The notes under the pieces are model-generated. The model worked only from the letters and a program-made list of their open reading frames with translations, was not told the origin of the DNA and made no database searches. 64,000 nucleotides of DNA from Paragordius varius (taxonomy: Eukaryota; Nematomorpha), in NCBI GenBank assembly GCA_964247055.1, contig OZ176051.1:8928001-8992000 (forward strand). Reading direction: 5' to 3'. Below, in pieces: positions 46,561 to 57,706 of this stretch; position 1 is the stretch's first letter; the number at the start of each line of letters is the position of its first letter. The position numbers and the translations under genes are program-made.

Positions 46561-47150
46561 TTGTTTAGTGGCGTGAAGGCTCCAAATTGACGGCTAATGG
46601 AAACAATCGCCATACTATCTCCAAAACCACGCCATATTTGTATGGCGTCTCAGTTTTAAACCGGTAGAACCCTACCCATAGACCTATATGGAAAAAGCGC
46701 TGAGTTAAATTCTTTACCTTTATAGGGCAAATATTTGGAATCATCTTTGCCCATCTCATAGGTTATTCAAAAAAATACCTCAACGCTTAATAATCGTTAT
46801 ATGATTGTGTATTTTTAGGTAAAGGCCACAAATTAATATATAATAAAAAAACGCTTTAGTTTTTACCTAGTTACGGGTAATATTTCAAGCTTTTAATGGG
46901 CTCATATGGCTTCATAAATTTTCAAATTAGCTCCAAAACCACGCAATTTCTATATAGTGGCGCAGTTTTTGGTGGGTACTCCTAACCCAGGGGCAGGTAT
47001 AAAAAAGCGTTGGGCAAAATTTTTGCCTTTATTGGGGAATATCTGGAATTATAGATTCCATATGTTCCCATAGGTTCTTGAAAATATTGCTTCAAAACTA
47101 AAAAATTGTTCTATGGCGGCGCATTTTTCAGGGCGTAAAACTTTACTTAC

Positions 47151-47474
47151 TTTTAGATGGGACCAAAATAAACGTGAGATACGGTAAAAAAGGAATTATT
47201 TGTTGTATATGTTGTTATCTTTATATATATATATATATATAATCAAGTATAAATGTATTCAGATATATTAAGGTGAAATGCTTGCCTTTCTACAGTTTAT
47301 TTAAAGTATAATAATAGTAAAACGTGGTGGTGAGGTTAATCTGATAATATAATAATACTACAAACATAAGTTACGAAGTTAATTTATTAATATATTACGA
47401 ATGTTGTTTGTGCGGTTAATTTAATAGTATAATATAAGGTTCAATCAAATTAGCCTGTCACTTACCACTATAAC
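47151..47474 (+). repeat. Left LTR of the fossil gypsy element
   Basis: Pairs with 50500-50825. Both begin TTTTAGATGGGACCA and share TTTCTACAGTTTATT and ATTACGAATGTTGTTTGTG. Unequal (TA)n lengths account for part of the difference. Confidence 0.88.
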
Positions 47475-50400
47475 TTCACTACTCCCTTTTAACGAAAGCG
47501 GAAGGGTGTCTGACAAATTCTTGTCGGGTAACGTCTTTTCTGTATTTTTGTGAGAGAGCTGGTTGTCGCAGGTTTGTGGGTATTCTTTTTATTTAGACTT
47601 GCGGTCACCCGTTGAAAGATGATGGGTGCCGTGGTCAGTCCAAACGGCATGCGTTTGTATCTAAAAAAACCTTTATGTGTTGATATAGTTAACAATTCTT
47701 GACACTCTTCTGCCACTGGCATCTGAGGGTAAGCATCTTTTAAATCAATTTCTGTGAATGTGAGACCTTCGCCTATTTTCGACACCAACTCATCAAACGT
47801 GCATTATATGAGAGTCTTCTTGCAACCACTTATTAATCGTTACCCAAAAATCACTGCATATTCTTAATTGGCCATTCGGTTTAAGTACATTAACCGTAGG
47901 CGTGACCCATTCCACAGGTGTAATGTTAGGATCAACCGGTCCAAAATGCCTAAAATTTGTAGCCTTGTCAGATCTTTTTCTATTATCTTAATAGAAAAGG
48001 CACCCTGCGACATGGCCATACTTTCGGGATCGCATTCGCTGCAATGCGAATTCTTACGGGGTCTTTATAACACCCTAACTTATTTTCGAATATGTTTTTA
48101 AAATCTTCGCAAATCTCATTTAATTTAAGATAATTAATTTTAACCTGTGGCATCCCAATCTGGAACTTAGCCATCCAGTCCAGTCCACAGATAAGTGGTG
48201 CCATCCCCATCGTTTTGAGGACACATATGTCCCCCATCATTTGTTTGCCCTTTATATCAAAGTTAACGCATGCTATTCCCATCATTGGAACCGTGGTGTT
48301 GTTGTATGATTTCACCGGTGTCGTCGGTCGTAGTTTGGGTTTACCTATTTGTTCCCACGTTGTAAAATTCATTACACTGATATCTGACCCGGTATCATAG
48401 ATGAAATATTTTTTCAGGACGTTTATTATTAATCTTGTAAGTAAAGGTGTTTGAGCATTTCGACCTACCTTAACATCCTTTAATAGTTGTCTATTGAAGT
48501 TAGGTGTTTGTCTTTTGGCCACGCACATCCTAACAAAATGGTTCAATTTTCCGCATTTGTTGCACGCTCTCCAGGCTGGACACTTGTTGGGTGGATGTGT
48601 GGTGCCGCAATGCTTGCATGCAGTAGATGATTTTCTTATTGTTTGTCGGTAGGGTTTATTATGTGGTAACCGATTGATATTATTATTGCTGTTACTATAT
48701 CGATTGCTATTATTATTATTTTTACTATCATAGTTATTCTGTAGTCCAGCCCTAGCAACTTATAATTGCGGTTGTCGCAGTCATATTACGACCACATCAC
48801 GTATACGTTCTATGGCTTCAGTGAATTGGGCTTCTTCTGCCTATCTTACACGTTCAAGAAATTGCGTGAAACTTTCACCATCGTTGCGTACCAGCCTAAA
48901 AAATTCAAACCGGCTTTGGAATTTCCATTTCGTCGGGTTGAATATTTTTTGCCCGTTTCCGTAATTTCAGCCCACGTGGCGTCCTTTATTTTCTTAGGGT
49001 ATGGGCGTTGGTTAATCTTTCTCACAATCATGAATCCGCCATATGCTAATATAGCTGATTTAAGCGTTTTTTCGGTTACCGGAATATCCTTTGCCTCAAA
49101 TAGTTTGCTAATATACTCGAGGTAATCTTCGAATTTATTATTATCATTGTATTGTTCTATGAATAGATTGGCAATGCTAGCCTTAGGAGCTGCTATATTC
49201 ATTGGTTCGTCTGTCATTGCGTCTTGGACAGACTGGCCACGGCACCCATCATCTTTCAACGGGTGATGGAACAGGTGCTGGCTGAAAGTCCGGGAACTTG
49301 CGTATGTTTAGATGACGTCCTAGTGACTGGTAGGACGGAAAATGAGCTAATTAACAATTTAAAAAACGTATTAAGTCGTCTCGATAAGGCCGGATTCAAA
49401 TTAAGACAAGATAAAATAATGATAGGTGCAGAATCAGTAAACTATTTAGAGTTTGAAATATCGAAAAAGGGTTGAGCCCCTGTAAAAGCAAAATCAAGGC
49501 AATTAAGGAACTAAAAAGGCCAGTAGATAAAAAGTACGTAGTTTTTTAGGTTTTTTGACGTTTCATAGACGTTTTATACCAAAATTACAAATGATAGTCG
49601 GTCCCTTACAAGAATTAACTAGTAAAAGATGGTCTTGGACCGAGAAACATGAGGAAAGCTAACAGCTAAGAATTTGTTAAGCGAAAAAGTTTTTTAACAC
49701 CATATAATCCGAATAGGAAATTATTTATAGAAACTGATGCGTCAGATTTAGGATTTGGGTGGATTTTAAGTCATGAGGTTAATCGTGAAAGATTACCGAT
49801 CGCGTATGCCTCACAAAATGTAGCAACGTCAAACGGAATTATTCCACTATCGAGAAGGAATTAAAAGCAATAATGTTTGTGTTAAGAAAGTTTCACAGTT
49901 TCGTATATGGTAGAAAATTTGTATTATTAACAGACCATTTACCTTAAGTAAAGTTAATAAATAGAGATGAAATTTAGAAGAAATACATAATGCTTAAGTG
50001 CTAAAATGGATTAATATAATAAATGAATACGATTTAAATAACTCATCAAAAGGGAGCTCAAAATAGAGCTGATTATTTATCGAGATGGCCGATTGACGAG
50101 ATCGATGCCTATGATGAAGATTATGCGGTTACCAGATACCTGAGATTTTTGAATTGTCATAACGTGCGGTTAAGCAGAAATGAAGTTAAAAGAAACCATA
50201 TTAGATCCAATATTACAAAAAGTAATTAAAGCTTAAACAACCATGACTGGAGTTCTCCAGAAGAAAAGTTTGTCAACCGTAAAGACGAGTTGGCATATCT
50301 ATATAACTTGTTATTAAATGATCAGATTATAATTCCGAGGCCCTTCAAAAAGAGCTGGTGAGATACCTACACAGCGGTAATAACAATGTAGACACCATGA

Positions 50401-50499
50401 AAGCGATGGCCAGAGTTACGTGTTATTAGTCAGAAGCAGAAAATGACACGATAAAAGCCAGTAGTCAGTGCGACGTGCATACGTTATAGGCCGAACCAA

Positions 50500-50825
50500 T
50501 TTTAGATGGGACCACAAGTAACGTGAGATACGGTATAAAAGGATTAATTTATTGTATATGTAGTTGTTATTAATGATCTATATATATAATATAATCAGGT
50601 ATAAATGTATTTACATATATCAAGGAAATGCTTGTCTTTCTACAGTTTATTCTATGTATAATATTAATAGTAAAACGTAGTGGTGAGGTTAATCTAATAA
50701 TATAATAATACTAAAAACATAAGTTACGAGGTTAATCTATTAATATATTACGAATGTTGTTTGTGTGGTTAATCTAATAGTATAATATAAGGTTCCATCA
50801 ATTAGCCTGTCAGTTACCACTTAAC
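50500..50825 (+). repeat. Right LTR of the fossil gypsy element
   Basis: Direct repeat of 47151-47474, ending CAGTTACCACTTAAC and followed by the target duplicate ACTTAC (50826-50831). Confidence 0.88.
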
Positions 50826-52189
50826 ACTTACCGAATCATTAAAATAAAGCCTTATTCTAAAATATTTGTTTTTTAATGTGTAATAAATATTTTAGGCCCT
50901 TATTGAACTCATCTCATATATCTGAAATTTGGCTCCAAAGGCATGCTGTATCGATATGGTGACGCTTTACGCGGGTAGCCCCCTAACCAGGGGCTAAACA
51001 AAAAAACGCTCTATTAATATGTTTGCCTAAATTCGGGTAATACCTGGAATCATGATTGATTTATAGGCTCGTGGAATTTTAAAAATTGCCTCAAAACCAA
51101 AAAGTCATTCTATGGTGGCGCATTTTTCAGGGCAAGGGCCTTATCGAGGTAATTGTATAAAACCGCTTACTTAAATTATTGTCTTTTTAAGGGTAATATT
51201 TCCGGCCCTTATTACACTTAAATGTCATAAGTTATCTGAAAATGAACACCTAAATAACGCAATTGGTGGCGCAGTTTTAGGCGGGTAGCTCCCTACCCGC
51301 TGATACAAAAAAGCGTTTGATTGAAATTTTTGCCTTTTTACGGAGAATACCTGGAATTATGATTGATTTTATATGCTCTCATTAATTTTTGGAAAAATTA
51401 TCGCAAAACAGAAAAATAATTCTATGGTGGCGCATTTTTCAGGGGGGGAAGGGCCTAATTAACGGCTAATATCAAAAAACCCACCTCCTAAATTTTTGCC
51501 TTGTTACTAATAATATTTTAAGCACCTATATGGCCTGATAGGTTTTCTCCCCCAAGGCACGCTATTTCGATATGACGGGGCAGTTTTTAGAGGGTATCCG
51601 TTTACCCAGGAGCCAATATAAAAAAACGCACGACTAAAATTTTGCCTTTTAACAGGGAATACCTAAAATCCTAATCGAATTTTTACGGTCTCGTATCTTG
51701 GGAAATTAGATTCAAAAAATTATTTTTCAAAACGTTTTTCTCAAAAAAACCTTTTTTTACACGGGGTGGACCCTAACTGGGGATCTACTTCAAAAAAGGT
51801 GAAGCTATTGTCGGAGCATTTATTAAAGATTATATTTTTTCGACATTTGGATTTAAATGGGTCTACCGGTTTTCCGGAAACTAATCACAAATCCAGCATT
51901 TTCCATTTTTATAAATTTATAGATAATTGGATTTAACTCGGAGTAATAATCTATGTACTGGTCCTAAAATACCAATAATAAAAATTGAAATAAGTGAATT
52001 ATGCATGGATATATTTATAAAAATATATAAGAGTTAAATTAGAATTATTATGATGTGAAAGTAGAAACATATAATTTGCTTATATAATTTATTTATTTGA
52101 ATTAGCTTAAATGTTTTATATTTTATATAATTTTATAAATATAAAATTTTATTTTATAAAAATAATAATCATAGCTCCTAAACGTTTAC

Positions 52190-52640
52190 AGTCGAATACA
52201 ACACATATTTCAGTCCTTCTATTCATAGAATGTTGGTGACCCCACACATGTTTAAAATAAATATCTCTCAAATATTTCATTAAATGGACCATTTTTGATG
52301 CACCGAAATATAGTGAAAGGTTCATTAAAAAAAGTTATTACTTATTTTAGGAATTAACCTGAAGGTAAATATTTATCGCAACATGTGCGTCTGGTATAAA
52401 TATAAAAAAAATTGTGTTTAACATGAGCTTTTGCAAAAAGTTAAAAAATAATAATGGTCGAAGTAGTTTGATATGGAATCTTTTTCAAAACTCAATTTTA
52501 TATTAATATTTTGGCTTATTATAAAATTTTTATTAGGAAAGAGGCAGGAACTTAAATCGAAACCCTCCTTCTCAATAGTTTTTTTAACAATATTAATTCA
52601 ATATGATCTAAGGACACTACTTACTCCGATTTTTATGGAA
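52190..52640 (+). repeat. MITE-like element, copy X6 (decayed)
   Basis: Weak collinear match to X2/X3: GAATACAACACATATTTCAG with a TCCTTCTATTC block, then AATAATGGTCGAAGTAGTTT with GATATGGAATC, and a TTAGGAAAGAGGCA block near the end. The terminal palindromes are largely lost. Confidence 0.5.
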
Positions 52641-53770
52641 TGTTAAAAATATATTATCAATAATTGCTAGGGTAAAAAGGGAAGGTAATAAATTACCAAG
52701 GTATGGCCGGAATAAGCGATTTAGTTAGATATGTCATATGCTGCGGGGCTAACCTAATAATTTGGGAATCATATTTATACTGGTATCTAACACATTGACA
52801 TAGAAAAGGATTCATATTACGGACCTAACGGCAGTGGCTAGTAACTATAAATAATCCATATTGGTAGAATTACTCAGATAGGTAACTGAATCATTTAGAT
52901 TTTTTTAATAACTTATCGTTAAATTAAGGTTCCCTCGCAATATACAATATCCCCTTTCTATTTTGAGATCATTAAAATACTTGCACTTCTTTGATTTAAA
53001 TAAATGTGTTGAGAGAAAACATAATCGACGCATGAACGTGTAGCCATATTATGGAGTTTTACATTCTTAAAAGACTAGTATGCATGCCTTTATCCTTATT
53101 GCTAAAACGTCTTGACAATCTATCTTTTCCTCAAATACGCGAAATCTGAAACTATAGAACATGACTCAGGATGCGAACTTTGGCCCAATTGTAAAAAGAA
53201 GCATAGCCAGGGCTTTAATTATCAAAGCAAGGACAATACTTGTTATAGAAGTCAAGGAAAAATGGCCAAAAACACAGATTTCGTGAGAATAATGTGGTAC
53301 GGTCGCTTCCAGTCTGTAACAAGTTTAAAATCCTTATGTCATCTGCAGCTGGCACACCGCTTACCGCTGTAAAGATAACACCGCTCGAGTAAGCAGCGCA
53401 ACTAAGCTTACCATAAACTCTTATGGCCCTTTGATAATACCCTAATTCTATTTATAATAAATAAATAAAATATAAGCATTGATCAAAAATATGCCTACTT
53501 TAGCCTTTTAGGCCCATGATACAAATTTTTTATAAAATTTAAAATTTTACAATACTCTTTTCAAACTTTTTTACCTTCATTTTTTGTGGGACCAAGCAAA
53601 TATTTGTATATTATGTCTAAAACTTTAAATATAAAACTAAATTACAATATATCAACGAATTTACCTTCGGGTATAATTTGATTTTCAGGTTTTGGAGATA
53701 TACGATTCGGGAGTCTAGAATTAAAAATATGCAAAAAATTGTTTTTTATATAAGGAGAGAACGGATAGAC
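52641..53770. other. Unassigned DNA with an 86-codon frame
   Basis: An open frame at 53112-53372 contains YLFLKYAKSETIEHDSG and ends HLQLAHRLPL. Nearby frames (LDNLSFPQIREI) suggest a decayed repeat ORF, but no family is identifiable. Not called as a gene. Confidence 0.3.
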
Positions 53771-53773
53771 ACT

Positions 53774-54273
53774 TCGATTCAAGGGGTAAATACCTCACAA
53801 TATTTAAATTGATATTTGTTAAAAATTTTTAAGTTTAATTATGATTCTTCCCTAATTAAAATTATAAATATATTCCAAAATATCAAGATAAAATTTAGTT
53901 TTGGAAAGAAAGTTTTGTCTCAAACTAATTGGACGCATTTAAATATCGCGATTTGATTCCAAGCCTAAAATAAGTTTACTTTTTTATAAAATCATATTTA
54001 ACATTATATAAACAGAAAAAGTGGCATGATTGCATTATTACATTTAGCTTATGCATATGTCATAATGGCTAAATTTTTACGTTTGGGTTGTACCTTTGAA
54101 TAAGTAACTATTTTAAATAAATTTTTTAATATATTTCGGATGTTTAATGTTATATAAGTGCAATTTGCCATGAATTTATATAATATTTTTGAAATAAATA
54201 ATTAACAAGCTAGGGGTATCTAATTCCCCCAATTTGAATCTAAAAACTGAGATGATTGTGTTGTATCCAGTAA
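53774..54273 (-). repeat. MITE-like element, copy X4
   Basis: Minus-direction copy. The CACTTCGATTCAAGGGGTAA end is at left; the right end is CTAGGGGTATCTAATTCCCC, then AATTTGAATC and GTGTTGTATCCA. Collinear with X1 but shortened and diverged. Confidence 0.6.
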
Positions 54274-54462
54274 TATAAGGATTGAAACAATTTTCAACGG
54301 TAGTTTGTTTTGTACTTTAAGGCACAGATCCCTAAAATGTTATAGGGCACAAAAAAAGGAAAATGTGATAAAGTGTTGATTGAGGCCTATTAGTGGATGA
54401 AGATGTTTATGAGCCCAAATATAATCTCGTTACACATCAATATATGTAAATTTTATTTAAGG

Positions 54463-54975
54463 TAAGACTAAATTTGAGTTTGGATTTTTAAAAAAATACT
54501 GAAGGAAACGGTCCCATTTAAATTTATGCGCTTCTAATAATAATTATATAAATAAGCTAAAATATCTAAATAAATAGGTTTGAAAAAAAGTTGATGTCCA
54601 ACTACTTCGATGCCTTTTTCATACCAAATTTTTCCAAAATATCGTCTTCATGAAAATTAAGGTTAAATTCAAGATTTAATTTACATCTAAAGTTGATAGA
54701 AATAGAAAAAATTTATTTTGTATTTTTTTAAATTTTACCATTGCACACATGTCATGTTGAGAAAGTTTTTACCATTTGGTTTTAGCTTAAAATCAGTAAT
54801 ATCAAGTATTTTTGAGTAAAATTTTTTATATATTTCGGTTTATTTATGTTATATAAGTGCAACTTGCCATGGATTTGATTTCTTTTATATTTTTTAAAGA
54901 ATTGAATTTTGAACTGGGTATTCAACCACCCCAATTTGAATTGAAGGACTAAAAGTGTTTTATACAAGTGTTAAT
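54463..54975 (-). repeat. MITE-like element, copy X5, abutting CIR1
   Basis: Minus-direction copy, closely similar to X1: TACTGAAGGAAACGGTCCCA, AACTACTTCGATGCC, TTATATAAGTGCAACTTGCC, and the end ACCACCCCAATTTGAATTGA followed by AGGACTAAAAGTG. Its outer end lies only about 43 bp before the CIR1 start codon. Confidence 0.68.
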
Positions 54976-55018
54976 CCAAGCTGATCCATATTTTTTATTC
55001 ATTCTTCAATATTTCAAT

Positions 55019-57706
55019 ATGGGAAAAGGCTATAACAATTATATGTGTAAAAAGGATTTTCATCCTGGGAATATTGAAAATCTCAAAAGGGTAACTGTTA
55101 AAATTAATATATTAGGTGTGGATGGCTCAACAAAAGCACGATGAAATGAAAAAATACGATGCTGATATGAAATCCCAGTATCAAAAGGAACAGCAAATGA
55201 TTGAGCACAGGTATAAACATACATATATAATATCTATATTTTTATGTGTTATAATTTTTTTAATATATAGACAATTATTGGGAGATGATAAGGCCAAACT
55301 TGGGATTAGTTTTATGTATGATCTCCCTCCCGGAGCACCAAAGTCCGCGATGAAGGGACACAATGAAAACGAAATATTAGTCGAGGCCGCCAAGCAAAAC
55401 ATGGTTGTTGACAATTCTGCCGATAAAAGCGAGGATGTTAAAAAGGAAGAATTTAAGTTTGAATGGCAAAGAGGTGCCCCCAGAGAAAGGTTTTCATTAT
55501 ATTTTTTTACTAAAATTTATGTTATTTATAGGATATTTTATAATATAATATTAATTATATATCTGCCTAAACTTTTTAAATAATGCAAATTTTTCAAATA
55601 TTATATAAAAGAATTATGGTTAAATTTAAAATTTTAATTTACTAAGGCAAAAACATTTTAGGAATAAAATTTTAATTAAAAATATAACGATAGACCAACA
55701 AACAATTTTTAGTTATTAAGATTTCTATGATCCCTAAGTAGCTATACTCTAAAATCTAAATCTAGGCTCACCCCTAGAGTTAATTTTTAGTTTATTTTCA
55801 AATTTTCAGTTTAATTTTCATAAATTCCATTTAATTTAATTTAAATTTGTATAACCAACTGCATTTATACCAAAATTGCAAAGTTGGATATATATATATA
55901 TACGAAATCGATATGTGAAAACCCCAAGTCAAATAGTTGTGTCGTACTGATGAGTGCTAACAAGCACGAAACTAGTCTCCGATTACTATTGACGAAGGGT
56001 CTCACATATCGTTTATTTTTATTTATACTTTCATTTAATTTCTATTTAATTTTCCTTTATCGTTATCTTACGGATTTTAACAACTGTTTTCACAAAAATA
56101 TAATCAATCCGTCATTTGCCAAAACAATATTGACGTTTTCTTAAATTTTTTTATAGTTTTTTATACAGTATATACATAATTGTTTAGTACTAAGACAGGC
56201 GTATTACTATTTTCTGGAGAAAATTTTTGTCAAGTAAGGTAATTGTTTTACATAATGGACGAGCACGTTTCTATTTACAAAATTCTAAAAAACAATATGT
56301 TTATTCGATAAAATAATTGATGCCAAATGATTACCTCGTGAAAAGGAGGCTATTTTGTACCTATATAAATAATATTAGACTCAAACTTTCCAGATTAAAT
56401 TTCTATATTCCGAAAAAATTTTATACATATTATCACTTAATTTTTATCTTTTATATAATATTTCATTGATTTTAATTTAGTTATTTGAAAGGAAAAACCG
56501 AATTACTCGTTGATCAACCATTTGGCATCTGGGTACGTAATGTTAAATGCCTAAAATGTGGGAAATGGGGTCATGTTAACATTGATAAAGTTTGCCCGCT
56601 CTACGCTGTTTCCAATCCTAACCTGATTGATTTTTTTGAAAAAAGTAAAATCTTAACTGTTTTTTTTGTCAATTCTGTTAATTACTTAATATTAATATGT
56701 TTGATTTTATTTCTTCAGTTTCGGAAGAAAAACAACAACAGTTAATGACTGATATGAAAAAAGAAGGTCTTGCCCTAAAAAATAGTGGACTCGACAAACG
56801 CATCACCGACACTAAAGCCAATCAAGTTTGAATTATTATTTTTTTCATATAATCAATTATTAATTTATATGTGTGTTTTAGGATCTCATATCATACCAAG
56901 ATAGTACGATTGGTCAACATCCAAATTCATTAACTTCCATTCTGGGAGATTTGACATATATTCAGAGCCTTACTGCTGAGCATAAAAATTCACTCTACAA
57001 GTAATATTTATCATGGTTTATATTGGTATACTTGATAAGTAGCATATTAATTTTTTATATACTTTGGCAAAAAATTTTTTTGAAAGGACATGTGGCTTTC
57101 TTACCCTAATGTAAATGAATTTTTTTTGGTTTTTGAATTAACGTGTTCAAAGTGATTGATATGTTTAATGGTAATCTTTGCTCTTAATGATCAAAATTTA
57201 CTACGTAATAAAATTTTATTTTTATCTTTTATATTAATAAATATTAATGTCGATAAACATACCATATGTGTGAATATTTATTTTCTAGATTAATCACTAA
57301 AATGGTGAAGAAATTTTCAGCCGACAATAAAAGTTCCGGTAAACGAAAACTAGAATCCTCTGTAACTTCTTTGGATAGTGCCATTCATGATAATAAATAT
57401 CACAGTAAAAGCAGTAAGGTCTCCCATTATAAACATAATAATAGCCCAAAAAACAGGCACATTTCTTCAAGTCTATCCGATTCGGAAGACGAGAGAATTC
57501 AGCGTAAAAAATTATCAGAAAAATCAAAAAAGCATACATCACCCAATAAAAAATGTAATGAACATGATCGAAACTACCATAAAAAGCGACATAATAAACG
57601 TTTTCGTGATCGTTCTACTCCTGTTACACGAGATAATGAAAAAGTTTCACGAGATATTGATTACCGAAAACATGAACGAAACGCCAAAAAACGAAGTAGA
57701 AGTTGA
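55019..57706 (+). CDS. CIR1: CIR1-like corepressor / splicing factor
   Basis: Homologue of CBF1-interacting corepressor 1, a nuclear protein known in mammals to link RBPJ/CBF1 to HDAC repression and to bind SR splicing factors. Exons: 55019-55090, 55116-55210, 55271-55489, 56481-56644, 56719-56825, 56882-57000 and 57289-57706; 397 aa, all phases agree. Intron 1 is 25 nt. The Cir_N domain is intact: [18 protein letters not shown] joined to [12 protein letters not shown]. Then follow [24 protein letters not shown] and [14 protein letters not shown] zinc knuckle is present (Cys-x2-Cys-x4-His-x5-Cys in [16 protein letters not shown]). The C-terminal exon is Lys/Arg/Ser-rich with RS-like ends (NAKKRSRS). 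AATAAA is at 57762-57767. Exons 5 and 6 are less conserved but keep frame. Confidence 0.93.

Larger units (their letters stand above)
47151..50825. mobile_element. Fossil Ty3/gypsy LTR retrotransposon
   Basis: Direct long terminal repeats at 47151-47474 and 50500-50825 (about 325 bp each), flanked by ACTTAC on both sides. Parts seen: a gag-like zinc-knuckle region and a retropepsin-like region on the minus strand around 48000-49260, part of a reverse transcriptase on the minus strand (47489-47788), and reverse transcriptase, RNase H and the beginning of an integrase-side region on the plus strand (49224-50480). The coding parts thus lie in both orientations. The element is broken many times over. 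The two LTRs have clearly diverged, so the insertion is not recent. The family resembles K02A2.6/17.6-type gypsy elements. Confidence 0.85.
46560..51922 (-). mobile_element. Large Helitron-related element with a ~317-bp tandem array, split by an LTR element
   Basis: The right end on the minus strand reads TCTATAAATTTATAAAAATG (51922 downward), the Helitron 5' terminus, followed by the same CCGGAAAACCGG-type and Helitron-specific blocks as the other copies. Internally (46590-47145 and 50832-51660) a unit of about 317 bp is repeated; TGGCGCATTTTTCAGGG recurs at about 47120, 51115 and 51433. A related unit is in Helitron copy 3. The CTAG 3' end was not found, so the left limit is approximate. 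A Ty3/gypsy element occupies 47151-50825. Confidence 0.65.

Noticed and set aside
48215-49125. Plus-strand frames at 48215-48400 and 48766-49125
   Set aside because: Antisense shadows of the gypsy element's minus-strand parts.
53112-53372. 86-codon plus-strand frame
   Set aside because: Looks like part of a decayed repeat but cannot be matched to any family; left unassigned.
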